NCBI GenBank assembly: GCA_036245525.1
Contig: BTPG01000005.1
Coordinates: 125,108,264 to 125,172,263, forward strand
Length of the DNA stretch: 64,000 bases
Direction of reading: 5' to 3'
Origin: Semisulcospira habei
Taxonomy: Eukaryota; Mollusca; Gastropoda; Semisulcospiridae
The stretch's first letter is position 1, and every line of letters begins with the position of its first letter. Both the position numbers and the translations under genes were made by a program. Positions 29,497-40,552 of this stretch are shown in pieces. The notes beneath the pieces are model-generated. The model did not search any database, was not told the origin of the DNA, and saw only the letters and a program-made list of their open reading frames with translations.

Positions 29497-29568
29497 TGTG
29501 TGCTGGTCTGCGATTTTGAACTCTACAGCGTGCAGCCGTAACATCCAAAATCACAGACCAGCACACAA
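29497..29568. mobile_element. PalC palindrome, intact
   Basis: TTGTGTGCTGGTCTGCGATT and ATCACAGACCAGCACACAA pair over 19 bp with one mismatch. Confidence 0.75.
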
Positions 29569-29670
29569 TGACCAATTTTCAAAGCAAACTCTTGCAGCGA
29601 TAATGCACTGAGTCACTGTAAGTCAGTGGTTTAAAAAAAAAAATACACTAATAAAATAAAACGAAGGGAA

Positions 29671-29735
29671 GCAAGAGACATAGATCCTCATGAGCCCCCG
29701 CGAATGCGGGGGCTCATGAGGATCTATGCCTCTTG
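29671..29735. repeat. PalA hairpin, near consensus
   Basis: GCAAGAGACATAGATCCTCA with right arm CTCATGAGGATCTATGCCTC; one arm mismatch (GACAT versus GGCAT). Confidence 0.85.
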
Positions 29736-29749
29736 CTGGTCAGACCAAC

Positions 29750-29795
29750 TCGTGTGCTTCCAGCCGTAATGTCCCAAATCACAGGCCCGCCCACA
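29750..29795. mobile_element. PalC right half
   Basis: CCAGCCGTAATGTCCCAAAT then CACAGGCCCGCCCAC; left half lost. Confidence 0.5.
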
Positions 29796-29995
29796 TTTAA
29801 TTCACTTTACATTTGCCTTGCCCACGTGAAGGAGGGTATCAGGGCTTCCGTCTAGGACTACCACCCCATCCGGAGCCGGTGAAAAATGAGCTGCCAGGAG
29901 CGGCCCATGTGCAACAGTCGATGTGCACGGACCACGGGACCCATCCCATAATATTACAGGGCACATCCTGGACAACGTATGACTCACTAGTGTCG

Positions 29996-30050
29996 TTAAC
30001 CCTTGGGCTGTCGGTAGCGATTTTTGGCGAGGTGATTACTTCAGGGTTAA
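29996..30050. mobile_element. PalB, centre and right arm deleted
   Basis: TTAACCCTTGGGCTGTCGGT to TTCAGGGTTAA; both TTAA ends survive, most of the right arm does not. Confidence 0.65.
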
Positions 30051-30073
30051 CTACATAATTTTTGTTTGGTCTC

Positions 30074-30308
30074 ACACTCTCACAGCTGCAAGGCACTGTG
30101 CAAGGAGGACGAAGGAGAGGAAGACAGAGGAAAAGATGGGAGGACAATATCCCAGAGTGGACAGGACTGAAGCTGGGCGATACGCTGAGAATGGCAGAGA
30201 CTGAACAGAGAGGAATGGAGGGAGCTGGTTGTTAAGTCATCAGTGGTGCCCCAACGGTCGGCAAGACTACGGGATATAGATAGATAGATAGATAGACACT
30301 CTCACAGC
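30074..30308 (+). pseudogene. 5'-truncated LINE fragment with 13-bp TSD
   Basis: 30087-30295 translates to GRRRGRQRKRWEDNIPEWTG and then GLKLGDTLRMAE, the extreme C-terminus of a non-LTR retrotransposon reverse transcriptase protein (basic GR-KRWEDNI-EWTG block). It then shifts frame. It ends in a (GATA)n tail and is bounded by an exact 13-bp direct repeat ACACTCTCACAGC (30074-30086, 30296-30308). This is a typical dead-on-arrival insertion made by target-primed reverse transcription. Confidence 0.85.
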
Positions 30309-30391
30309 AAACAAATAAACATGATAATCTTTGTTTCTCGTACATGGAAAGCATGGTTCTACAGAGCACATCATCCAGCCCCTTTAAATTT

Positions 30392-30467
30392 GCAAGGAAC
30401 ATAGATTCACTTGAGTTTCTGCACTCACGGGCTGCATGGGCCGGCTCATGAGAATCTATGTCGCTTC
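30392..30467. repeat. PalA hairpin, decayed
   Basis: GCAAGGAACATAGATTCACT; right arm CTCATGAGAATCTATGTCGC. Confidence 0.55.
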
Positions 30468-30523
30468 CTCTGACCGAGATATGTTCCTGCTGTTTCTCAA
30501 ACTGCCGGTGCTACTGATTTCGG

Positions 30524-30761
30524 TTAACTCGTTACACCCCCTGAACTGTCCCCCCCCCCCTCCCCCCCCCCTCAAATTTGTGAGTTATCCTATGAAGTTT
30601 ACACTGATAACAGTTCATGAGATAGACTGACCATGATTGTTCAAGGGTGATTCCAGAACAGCTTGGCGCCAAGCTCTTCTCAGTTCTGGCACCAACCTTG
30701 AACAATTATGGTCAAATTCATCTCACGTTATAGGGTATCAGGCCTAAAAATGAATGGTTAA
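30524..30761. mobile_element. PalD element
   Basis: TTAACTCGTTACACC to AAAATGAATGGTTAA. Hairpin 30640-30709 is asymmetric: GATTCCAGAACAGCTTGGCG against GCTCTTCTCAGTTCTGGCAC. Poly-C inside the left flank. Confidence 0.7.
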
Positions 30762-31052
30762 ACCTACGACAGACGAGAGTGGGTGGCTAGAAGAACCTAT
30801 GCGGCCTCATACAAATGTATGGTGGCTCGTTCAGAGACTTACATGGTGCCATCGGGGATTTCAAGAACAAGGGGAGACAAAGCTGCCCCATCCGTCGCCG
30901 TCAGATGGCGCTGGTCGCAATGTGCGCGTGGCGTGATCGTCGTCATTAGGAGGAGATTAGCTGTGGGGGCCAGCGCAAGCCCCATGAACCGCTGGAGTCC
31001 AGCGTTGATGCTGAACTACCGATTTTCCCCTTCGTTTGAGAACAAAAAGATA
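30762..31052. other. no supported gene
   Basis: A 104-residue frame runs from 30783 into the next PalC; no recognised domain. Confidence 0.35.
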
Positions 31053-31122
31053 ATGCTAGTCTTCGATTCAGGACCTTACGGCTTATCTCAGCCGTAAGGT
31101 CCAAAATCACAGACCAGCACAT
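31053..31122. mobile_element. PalC palindrome
   Basis: TGCTAGTCTTCGATTCAGGA pairs with GTCCAAAATCACAGACCAGC; centre CCTTACGGC/GCCGTAAGG is perfect. Confidence 0.7.
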
Positions 31123-31129
31123 GAATAAG

Positions 31130-31285
31130 ACCTAATATTAAATTTAATTTATTTTTAAAATTTATTATTTATTTATTATTTTAAAATTATTTATTTATTT
31201 ATAAAATGTATTTTTTTTTAATTTATTATTATTTTTTTTGAGTTGGCCTTGCACATTTAAGCCACCTCCTGCAGTGGTTTGACGG

Positions 31286-31360
<75 letters not shown>

Positions 31361-31400
31361 TGTGAGTACAATCGGTAGTGCTGATTTGAAAAAAAAAAAA
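31130..31400. repeat. AT-rich tract and (TC)n microsatellite
   Basis: TTTATTTA-type sequence 31138-31245, TC run 31292-31358, poly-A 31389-31408. Confidence 0.9.
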
Positions 31401-31408
31401 AAAAAAAA

Positions 31409-31753
31409 TTCTCAGCCACATGTAAAGAACGCAATGAGTATCATTTCGAAATAGTCCATAAATAATAATGACTGAGTGTATGGAAGCACAAACTCTATGG
31501 GGCCGACAACGAAAGCAAACCAGACAGGAAAAAAAAAATGAACGGCAAAGGCATCTTTATTCTGTAGCAGTATTTCTTGTCATACTACTAAACAGTATCA
31601 CCATTGCCAGCAACGCTCACAAAGCATGTGGCCTCGACTACACACAATGCAAATTCTCAGGACTCCACTGCTGCGGCCTTGTCAGGCGCCACGCCACATA
31701 ATTATAACACCCTTCATTTGAGGAAGAGATCTAGACAGAGATGATCTCAGTCG
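31409..31753. other. nothing recognised
   Basis: A 77-residue frame (31468-31701) with a hydrophobic stretch has no recognised family. Confidence 0.3.
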
Positions 31754-31819
31754 GCAAGAGGCATAGATTCTCATGAGGCCCTGCTGTCGCAGGGGCTCAT
31801 GAGAATCTATGCCTCTTGC
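31754..31819. repeat. PalA hairpin with matched arm changes
   Basis: GCAAGAGGCATAGATTCTCA and its complement. Both arms carry GATTCTC and CCCTGC; a single inner mismatch. Confidence 0.85.
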
Positions 31820-32356
31820 AGATGTAAGGGCCTGATGAGAGGCACAGTTCCAGGACAATACCAACGAACTGAAACCACCCACTCGTGACGATTTCCACAC
31901 TTCAATGACAATTCAGAAATCGAACTCCGGCCGCGCACACCGATATAAAAACAGAATACATTTTTTTTAAAAATTCAAATAGGCCCGTCGACCAGAGGCA
32001 GGACTTCCGGCCGTTACAGTGCATGGCAGGTAACAACCGGAACTGCTAAAGTCAACAGTGGTTTCTGGGGGAAGGAGAGACAAAATGGCGACGATTCTGT
32101 TATGCTCTCCATTTCAGCGTAGGAAACAATATCTGTCTGTCCCCTTCTAAGAGGATTATGGCACTGTGTTTTTGCAATCAAATCGGCGATTAATAAAAAA
32201 CTTCCCTCTAAGGGTGGAACATAGAACTAAACATGTCATGTCCCGCAGTGGAGACTACAATGGCCCCCTGTTAGTTCGAATCATCCAGCATTTTTTCTTT
32301 CCCTAAAATAGTATTCCACCAGAGGTTACTGAAAAAAACGAGTCAGTTTCTAAGAT
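31820..32356. other. nothing recognised
   Basis: Mixed unique sequence with short A/T runs; no repeats or frames supported. Confidence 0.35.
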
Positions 32357-32577
32357 TTAACCCATTTAAGCCCAAGGCCACATTCCACAAATTTTAGGAG
32401 GCGTCACTTTAACGACAATGTGCCAGTTGCAGGAGATGGATCGACCATGTTAATTCAAGGGCAGTGCCAGATTAGCTTGGCGCCATCAGGCGCCAAGCTA
32501 ATCTGGGACTACCCTTGAATTATTACGGTAGATCCGACTCAACTCCTGCTGCTGTGCGTCGGGGCTAAATGGGTTGA
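32357..32577. mobile_element. PalD element, GATTAGC subfamily
   Basis: TTAACCCATTTAAGCCCAAG to GGGGCTAAATGGGTTGA. Both hairpin arms carry GATTAGC/GCTAATC in place of GAATAGC/GCTATTC. Flank GCCAGTTGCAGGAGATGG is shared with PalK. Confidence 0.85.
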
Positions 32578-32619
32578 ACACTCTACGTTCGGGAAAGCCA
32601 CCATGTTCAATTGTTAACA

Positions 32620-32690
32620 GTTTTTTTTAAAAAGAAAAAAAAAAAACGAAAAAAAAAACCCCCCCCAAAAAAAAAAACACAAAAAACAGG
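32620..32690. repeat. poly-A rich tract
   Basis: A-rich with a C7 run. Confidence 0.85.
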
Positions 32691-32699
32691 GGAGAGGTT

Positions 32700-32792
32700 T
32701 TAACCCTTTGCGTGTCGGTGTCGGGTTTTGTCGCAATGATTCTTACGGGAATCAACGCGACAAAAACCGCTGCCGACAGGCAAAGGTTTTAA
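32700..32792. mobile_element. PalB palindrome
   Basis: TTAACCCTTTGCGTGTCGGT to GACAGGCAAAGGTTTTAA. Confidence 0.75.
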
Positions 32793-32860
32793 TGTTCTGA
32801 CGCTTTGGGCACACTGTTCCAGGTCGTAGAGACACCCCTCAGCCACAGGCCACTGCAGCT

Positions 32861-32932
32861 TGCGTGCTGCTCTGTGATTTTGGACCATAAGGCTCTTGGC
32901 CGTAAGGTCCGAAAATGACAGACCAGAACACA
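32861..32932. mobile_element. PalC palindrome
   Basis: TGCGTGCTGCTCTGTGATTT pairs with AAATGACAGACCAGAACACA; one arm has an extra G. Confidence 0.7.
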
Positions 32933-33049
32933 TGACTGAGAAATGCAACGGGCGTCACACCCGTGAAACGACGATTAATTTGATCCTCACCCTGAATTGA
33001 GTAAGGTAAGTCCGATGCACTCTGTAATAACATCATTTTCAGCGTTCTG

Positions 33050-33098
33050 CTGGGCTGACTCCGGCCGACTTCGGCCCGATGGCCTTTTGCCTTCTGGG
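33050..33098. mobile_element. PalE remnant
   Basis: GGCCGACTTCGGCCCGATGG then CCTTTTGCCTTCTGGG matches the right half of the copy at 55109. Confidence 0.5.
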
Positions 33099-33252
33099 TG
33101 CTGCCTGTAACATTTTGTATTAATTTCCTTGATCGCACCAATCACACCAGTCCTTGCCATGTGTGACTGACAACCAATATGTTTGCGGCCGCGTAACTGG
33201 TCGCCTGCGAATTTCTTTTTTTTCCCGGTGACTGTCACGTCATTTCCTGCAG

Positions 33253-33354
33253 AGGTGACTGCTATGACGGGTGTAGTTCAATACTTTACCCTGTTTCGGA
33301 GGAGAACCGTTGATCTGAATATGACTCTGAATCAAATGGCGTTACAAGAGAGAG
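33253..33354 (+). CDS. candidate internal exon, unknown protein
   Basis: CATTTCCTGCAG at the left is a reasonable acceptor, and GAGAG followed by GTAAAC at 33355 is a reasonable donor. The 102-nt interval is open in one frame, giving VTAMTGVVQYFTLFRRRTV and NMTLNQMALQERG around a VDL. I do not recognise the peptide. With splice strings this short, a chance match is quite possible; no neighbouring exon was found. Confidence 0.2.
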
Positions 33355-33444
33355 GTAAACTAATATTCTCACAAATCCCTCGCAAATACAGCGAAATCTG
33401 TGCAGATTCGTAGTATCCGGCCAATTATATCATCAAAAAGAGAG

Positions 33445-33527
33445 GAAGTCTATGTTTGTGTAAAGCGAGATTTTCATTGTATTACACTGAAAATCGCGCT
33501 TTTCACAAAGATGAACTTACTTTTGCC
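33445..33527. mobile_element. PalG palindrome
   Basis: GAAGTCTATGTTTGTGTAAA, GCGAGATTTTCATTGTATTA, then GCGCTTTTCACAAAGATGAA. Confidence 0.65.
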
Positions 33528-34223
33528 TTCACTGAGCAGATTCATCCATAATCAACTCTTAATTCCCCGCCTAAAAAACAGCAGGTGTCCACTTCCTCTA
33601 TAAAATCGAAGCCAACGACATCAATACTCGGCCTGACAGACTGATGATAATCTCTGCCTCTGCTGACAGCGAGCGCTCAGTCGTTTGATGCTTTACTCGA
33701 TGTGGATAATCGGTGCGTGGTGTTTCCAATATCTCTTTGTTCTCCAACACGCTCTGATGACCCGCTAATCGGAGCGTGTCGACAGCTCATTGCCTTTTTA
33801 TTGCTGTGCCAGAGAACGATACCAATTAGCAACGACGGTTCATGATTGTCCGCCGACAGGACAGCTTTTCCCTGTTGTCTCTCACGCGATTGGAAAAAAA
33901 AAATGTTTTGGACGGATGTTGGTCTGTGTTATGATGGGTCGAACATGTTTTCGCACAGCGATTGTGCCACTGACTAAACGTTTTCTTTTTTACTCCTTCG
34001 TAGGATCGGAGCAGAGGTAAACAGATTGACGAGGAGCAGTAGAAGCTAGGAGATCATTCATTCATTAGTGGGCGCACTTAACACGCAACGCCAAATCCTA
34101 GATCTATGATCATTGGTCTATAATGCACAGTTCTCTTCCTTGTCAATGCTTATCCCTACCTACCTCATGACATGGTACCTTATCCTCTACAACAAGTTCA
34201 CTTTTATGCATGCACACTTATTT
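33528..34223. other. no supported gene
   Basis: About 700 bp of unique sequence; small frames without domains. Confidence 0.35.
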
Positions 34224-34265
34224 TTGGCCGTCGGTTGCGCTTTTTGTTGAGGTGATTCCTGCAGA
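34224..34265. mobile_element. PalB left-half remnant
   Basis: TTTGGCCGTCGGTTGCGC then TTTTTGTTGAGGTGATTCCT. Confidence 0.5.
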
Positions 34266-34566
34266 TCCATCCTCACTTGGAAGGGTCACAAGAAAGAAGA
34301 CCCGACCCACATTGAGGGCTCATAAGAACCTATGAATCTGCCCAATGAGCGACGTTCGCTGACGAGCAGTGAGCAAAAGGTCTTCACGCTGTCCTCGGCC
34401 TTAGTCGGACCGTGCGCATCCGTGCGTGCGCGGGACGACAAGGCCGACGAATGGCCCGAGGCCCTTCAGCTTACTGGGAGAATGAGACAAAGAGGAGTTG
34501 ATAAATGTGGACTCCTCACACGAGTCCAATAAATGCTCTCGGCGATTTCCGGGCCTTCCGACCGTG
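34266..34566. other. nothing firm
   Basis: A very decayed PalA-like segment may lie at 34288-34340 (GAGGGCTCATAAGAACCTAT). The rest is unique. Confidence 0.3.
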
Positions 34567-34620
34567 ATGAGGCATAGATCATCATTAATCAGGGGCTTAT
34601 GAAAATATGTGTCTCTTGTC
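34567..34620. repeat. PalA hairpin, decayed
   Basis: GATGAGGCATAGATCATCAT and GGGGCTTATGAAAATATGTG, ending TCTCTTG. Confidence 0.5.
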
Positions 34621-34789
34621 AAAGGGGACCAGTGACATTTACGTCTGTGCGCATAGGAAAGGAGGAAGCTGTGCGGGTTCCTACTTAGGATGGCATCGAG
34701 CATTTAACTGTCCGCGGGACGATGTGTACGACAGTGAGTCATGTAGAAAGAAGGGGTGTGCGTTTATGCATTTTTTTTTCTAAAAGTGT

Positions 34790-34915
34790 GTGTGTTTGGG
34801 TGCGTGCATATATGCGTGCGTGCGTGCGTGCGTGCGCGTGTGCTTGCGTGTGTCTGTGTGCGTGCGTGCTTGTGTGTGTGTGTGTCTGTGTGTGTGTGTG
34901 TATGTGTGTTCGCTC
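34790..34915. repeat. (TG/CG)n rich tract
   Basis: Imperfect TGTGTG and TGCGTGCG; both strands give artefact frames. Confidence 0.9.
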
Positions 34916-34949
34916 ATGAAAAAAAAAACAAACTGCTTTCTCGCAAATC

Positions 34950-36722
34950 AAAACTGAAACATTTGCAGTGTGGAGCGCAACAGAACATACATAAATAGCA
35001 TCCTGCAGAATCCGGGATGCTGCCAATAGAGTCAGCAGCTGGACTGAAAGATGGCCACTCAAACTGAGCTAGACCATCTCTTTCAATCAGATGGAAGAGG
35101 TCACCTTGAAACTGGAGACCTTCCAGTACCAAAGACAGACAGGCTAACTTTACTGGCAACAAATAAATTACTGGATTCACGTGGAGGCCTCACATCAAAG
35201 CCATGGAAGCTGCGAAAAAAAAAACACGTCTCTGATGAAGAAACTGGTGGGGACCACATTGGCGCAAATTACAGCATCCTGGCGCAAGCAAACACTAGCT
35301 CGGTCAGGCCAGTAGTGCGGTACCAAGATACTTCGACAACATGAAACACTGCCTGCAAAACCAAAAACACCAGGCTTGACAAGATGCAGAACATGGGTCA
35401 TTCTCATGATGCAGTGACATTCTTGGAGCCATCTGGAGCACCCCAGTTTAGGAAATGGAGGACATTGGAGCCAATGGAACGCAGAACAGCACACAAGATG
35501 AAGAGACTCATTAAACACCGACAGCACTGGAGACTACAAGAGCAGACCAAGAACCCTCAGAAACGCCCAAATCTGAACCGCCAACTGAAGGTCCCGCAAA
35601 GGACTAAAACTGACGTCCTGGAACCAAGCCCAGAGATATGTGAAGAGCTCCCTTCAGATATCTGGACATATCGAAAGAGCCTTCTAGACAACATAAACGA
35701 TGTCCAGGACTCTTTGCCAAAGGTCGCGGCACTGCAGAAAACCATCTCGCTGGAGATTATGCACAAGCGCTACCCTCACAGCAGCTGTGCTCACATCTAC
35801 ACATGCGGGTCCGCACAAGACGCCGTGCGGTTGGAAGGAAGTGGCGTGCACATCTGTTGTGCAGACCGCACTACTACCTCCCTAGGCCCTCTCCTTACCA
35901 GCTGGCGGCAGCAGCTCCAACTAACGTACAGATCTGCAGGCACTCAACACAGCAGATGAGCGCTATCGAGGGTAAGGCAGAAGCTTGATCCACTGATCCC
36001 CTCACCAGGAAGCTTCAAGATAGACTGAATGCCCTGTCCACAAAATAGTGCTGCAGTGGATTCCAGTGCATTCTGGAGTAGCTGGGAATGGGGAGGCTGA
36101 CAGCCTGGCCAAAGCAGGCGTCAGACTACCTCAAGATCATTACATCCTGTAAAGAAACCAAGACATTACAGCAACAAAGGATTGGCAACAGCAGAATGGC
36201 GGCTGCAGCCCGTGGGCAGACGACATCAACAAGCTAAACAGGGAGAGCCAGGCCACCATCTTCCAGCTACACACTGATCACTCTGGGAAACAGCCCTATG
36301 CGAATGTGGCGCAGAAAATCAGTCTCCTTAGCACATTCTCCAGACCTGTCCATACAGAGAAGCGGTCCGCTGGAAGTTCTGACCAGAAGACACGCCTCTG
36401 TACACCAAATTCTATAAACCTGCTGCCGAGTTCTTGACAACTCACTTATTGGCAACCAGAACAATATAAGATGTAAAGACGGCCATAAACGGAATTGAAC
36501 GTTGCAGAAGAAGAAGGCACAAAATCGGGGTGCAAGTGGAGATCTCGTGATGGACATATGCAAACTAAGTATTTTTATAACATTGTTTTGGCTGTTAGGA
36601 ACCATGAAGCTTTATTACGCATATTCACACTTACACCTTTCTAGACGAACATAAAAGAAAGGGGTGAGCTTACTAGACCCGCCTTACGCTAGGTAAAATA
36701 TCTCCAAAAAGACCAGGCAGTT
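34950..36722 (+). pseudogene. non-LTR retrotransposon RT/RNase H remnant, copy 2
   Basis: Plus-strand counterpart of 9005-11330, starting at the VWSAA block just after the RT catalytic box. A thumb-like region with KPW lies at about 35200. Next come WIPVHSGVAGNGEADSLAKAG-type RNase H residues near 36060 (better preserved than in copy 1) and the CECG..HILQTCPY block near 36300. Multiple frameshifts and stops. It ends at ACCCGCCTTACGCTAGGTAA, the same 3' sequence as copy 1. Confidence 0.8.
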
Positions 36723-36822
36723 TCACTCATTCAGTCTATCATTTTTGCCTTTTTTTCTCCACTAAAGAAACAATAAACAAATTGATTGAGGAAATAAAGA
36801 AAATCTATAGACCAGTTGAGAC

Positions 36823-37099
<277 letters not shown>

Positions 37100-37358
37100 A
37101 TTTACTTACCTATATTGTATTTAAAAATCTGCATGCCACCGCCATGCAAATTTTGCAAATAGTATAACTGAGTGTCCAGATCGTCCTATAAGCCTGTGTC
37201 TTGTTTTGATCTGATGAGAAGTGATATATATTCTAATCTTTTATGTATTTTGCAAAGTAGTAAACTATTTAAACCAAACAAATTGATTGGTCACATTGTG
37301 ATCAGAATACAGTCCAACGTTCCACATATTTTAGGGACATTAAAGGGATCGGGCACAC

Positions 37359-37480
37359 GGCACCTCCCTGAGATACATCTTCCCTGAGTTTGACAAGACT
37401 GCTGAGTGTGCCGTCGATTTCAATCGTGCAATTCTGTTGAAGAGGAAGTTTTTCAGCCATCGGTACATCGTGCCTCCAAC
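37359..37480 (-). pseudogene. RT palm fragment, minus strand
   Basis: Minus-strand translation gives MYRWLKNFLFNRIARLKS and, in another frame, IDGTLSSLVKLRED. This is the fingers/palm stretch preceding VPQG in non-LTR reverse transcriptases. It is the upstream part missing from the plus-strand core and lies in opposite orientation, showing an internal inversion. Confidence 0.7.
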
Positions 37481-37551
37481 TCCAGACGTTAGAAGTTTTA
37501 GCAGCAGCCCCTGTTTACATATCCCCCTCCCTCCCGCCCGCTTTTTATGTT

Positions 37552-38640
37552 CTTAATTAAAAATAGTTAAAATTTAATTGATGGGTCACATTGAAATTAA
37601 TGAAATGATCACAAATTTGTATGCTCAATGTGCATAATTTGTTAAGAAAACTGGCAACAAAAATATTTAAACAGAGGAGTATGACGTAAACAATTTTTAT
37701 GATCATTTTTCGTTCCTTTGCGTACTGGTAAAATGGGGGTTGAGCAGCAGATTTAGCCACTGTGGCCCCTAAATGTAACACAGCATCATAAAATAAGGTT
37801 GGAAGTAACTGTGGTACTCTATTCTAACGAATAAAACCTAAAAAGACCTATCAGTCATATACAACATTTCTGAGGGCGTCGGAAACAACGTACGTTTCCC
37901 AATTCGGCAATTTTAAAGGGGAAAAAGCTATCATTCACCACGAACGTATCGCAAAAGGATGCCGACTTTCCTCATGTTCTTGCACTTTATGCTCACATTA
38001 TTGAAACTTAATATGTAAAGAGTGGTCAAAATGAAATGGAATAACTTTAGAATTTTTTTTTCAAATTAATTTTGTGTATTTTTACAACTTGGGGGTAGGG
38101 ATACAAAATCAACCACTGTGGCACTCACAATGATCACAGCATCACCTAGTCAAGTTTATAATAATTGTGACATCCAGTTTTAATGATGTAAGCCTGAAAA
38201 TGGACTGCCAGTGCTATAGAAAATGTCTGAAGGCATCTGACACATTATTTTTGTCTTTTTCTTGCGATTTCACGGAAATGGCTGTTTACTGGGTGCACAA
38301 ATACCTGCACTGTAGGCCAGAGATTCAATATTTTTTCATTCCGTTTTTTTGCAGTGTACGCAGACGGTGTGCCTTAACATAATATTGCCTGGGGATTGGG
38401 CTCCTGGAATGAATTCTGATTTATTTAGAGGAAAATGTTTCTCAAGCTCATTTTAGGATCCGCGAAGAGCGTAAAGGGGGGTACCCTTGGGCCTTCGGCT
38501 ATATCTCTGGTGTGTTCCTAAGCATTTTAGGGAAACATGGCTTAAACATCTCAGGACATACTAAGGTACAATTCGAAACCCGTATCATAGAGTACTGGGG
38601 TGGGGTTGGGGGGCACGGTAGCCAGGACTGGCTTATGGAG
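37552..38640 (+). repeat. arm of foldback element, copy 2
   Basis: Same order and orientation as 11331-12410, from ATTTAATTGATGGGTCACAT to CTTATGGAGT. No partner arm within this copy. Confidence 0.85.
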
Positions 38641-38831
38641 TATCTCTCTCTCTCTCTCTCTCTGACCCCCCCCCCCCCACCCACCCACCCCACACACACA
38701 CACACACTCTCGCTCCGGGAATGAGGACACGTCTACATTACTGACCGTGACCGGCCGGGAGGAAAACACACACACACACAAAGCAGACTATTCATATTTG
38801 GAAGTGTCATATTTTCTTGTACTTCACTGTG

Positions 38832-38862
<31 letters not shown>

Positions 38863-38990
38863 AAAATGAAACATTGTCATTAAACTTCTCGACGGAACAT
38901 TCCAAGAATTACTGACATAAAACGCACGACAAAAGCCGGTCAAGGCTGGATGCATAATTGCGGTAACAGTTTCCAGAGCTATGACCAGGT
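38641..38990. repeat. low-complexity block
   Basis: TC 38643-38663, C-rich, CA 38692-38706 and 38768-38781, poly-A 38834-38860; remainder unique. Confidence 0.85.
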
Positions 38991-39065
38991 GCACTGACCA
39001 CTGGTCTGTGATTATGGACCTCGCTGTCTGAGACCGTAAGGTCCAAAATCATGGACCACCGCACG
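38991..39065. mobile_element. PalC palindrome
   Basis: GACCACTGGTCTGTGATTAT pairs with CCAAAATCATGGACCACCGC. Confidence 0.65.
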
Positions 39066-39227
39066 CTGACTGAAATGTAGACGTGCTCGCACGCTTTTCT
39101 AAACTTTGAACTGAAAACGAAGTCGGCGTCACGTAGACAACGCGATTCCGCGACTTAATGTCATAACTGACTCCCTCGTGCATGCAGCCACCTGTAAAAG
39201 GCTCCGGTGGCTGCTTGTGCTAAAGGG

Positions 39228-39448
39228 TTAACCCCTTCACTTCGAGTGGATGCAGGCTCTTGCGTTAGAAATCTTTGCGAGTTCAACGCCAAAGAGCCTC
39301 AGCCGTCACAAGGAACATGATGCAAAGTGGTGTCAGCAAGATGCATAGATCCTCATGAGCCCTCGCGACTGCGGGGGCTCATGAGGATCTATGTCTCTTG
39401 CAGTTGGATCGTGTTCATTTTATTCAGTCTCGGCAGTCAAGGGGTTAA
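39228..39448 (-). mobile_element. PalA full element, minus, TTAA both ends
   Basis: TTAACCCCTTCACTTCGAGT to CGGCAGTCAAGGGGTTAA. Hairpin 39336-39401. A small unrelated hairpin (GCAGCCACC..GGTGGCTGC) lies immediately left at 39184-39213. Confidence 0.85.
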
Positions 39449-39649
39449 AGACCCCGATATCACTACTTTCCACCCTCCATTAAACCCTTGTCGGACGACA
39501 TCAATTGAAGGAGCCATTCTGGACAAAGACTACGAGAACCATTAGAGACCCGAGGATCGCAAGCCAAGAAGCCGGCCGTCTGTTGTCATGAGCTTTGTTG
39601 TTACAAGGTAGAAATTATTACAAAGCTCGCGGACACTCAATGAGATGAA

Positions 39650-39740
39650 TCCCTGTCCCCCATCAGCCGCCCGTTAAAGCTATCCATTATCAGTCCAGTG
39701 CTGTGGACGTTAGTTAAACCCTCAACTAGCCAACCACCCA
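39650..39740 (+). mobile_element. SINE S1, 3' fragment
   Basis: CCCTGTCCCCCATCAGCCGC and GTGCTGTGGACGTTAGTTAA match the S1 tail; the tRNA-like head is missing. Confidence 0.7.
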
Positions 39741-39775
39741 CAAGATTTGTGGCAAGTGTTAAGGAGTGCGTGAAA

Positions 39776-39936
39776 ACAAACAAACAAACAAACAAACAAA
39801 CAAACAAACAAACAAACAAACAAACAAACACACAAACACACACACAAACAAACAAACAACAAAGATATCAATTTTAACATCGCCAAGGTGGAAGCATAAA
39901 AAGAGGGCGTCATTCTCCAAATTCTTCTTATTGTTC

Positions 39937-40022
<86 letters not shown>
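39776..40022. repeat. (AAAC)n and (CA)n microsatellites
   Basis: AAAC 39776-39865 with CA interruptions, CA 39940-40022. Confidence 0.95.
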
Positions 40023-40024
<2 letters not shown>

Positions 40025-40353
40025 ACATCCCTCCAACTTCCTGTTTGAATTTTTGAGATTACGAAAAGCAAGACCTCGTCTCTTGGCGTCTTTGGTCACA
40101 AGATAAATAACTCAAACAAAACATTGGTTGGACCTCCTCCTTTACCTGCTCCCCCCTCACCCTCACGACCTCCCCCCCTCCCCGACCCCCGGATGTTTAC
40201 TTATCCGCCCACTTATCTGGCCTATTACCTACTGCGCTTCAAATCAAGGTACAGGACATCAGACACATCTACAGACTGAATCAGTGCATGTCTAAAGGAC
40301 GTCTCCAGCTGAAATAATGACACCCCGACCCAGCAACAGGCATAAATTGACCA
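40023..40353. other. nothing recognised
   Basis: C-rich 40140-40190; a stray CAGCAACAGGCATAAATTGA at 40331 resembles a PalA left arm. Confidence 0.35.
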
Positions 40354-40420
40354 GCAAGAGGCATAAATCCTCATGAGCCCCCGCAATTTGCGGAGGCTCA
40401 TGAGGATTTATGCCTCTTGC
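40354..40420. repeat. PalA hairpin with matched arm change
   Basis: GCAAGAGGCATAAATCCTCA pairs with CTCATGAGGATTTATGCCTC: both arms read ATAAATCC where the consensus is ATAGATCC. One unshared inner change. Confidence 0.85.
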
Positions 40421-40512
40421 AGGCGAGTCGCCGAGTGGAATTTACCACCACTTTCCAAAGTGCTTTTTTTTATCCTCTGAAAAGCTGCCATTACGGCGAT
40501 GGTGCGTGTAGT

Positions 40513-40515
<3 letters not shown>

Positions 40516-40550
<35 letters not shown>
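40516..40550. repeat. (GT)n microsatellite
   Basis: Pure GT run. Confidence 0.9.
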
Positions 40551-40552
<2 letters not shown>

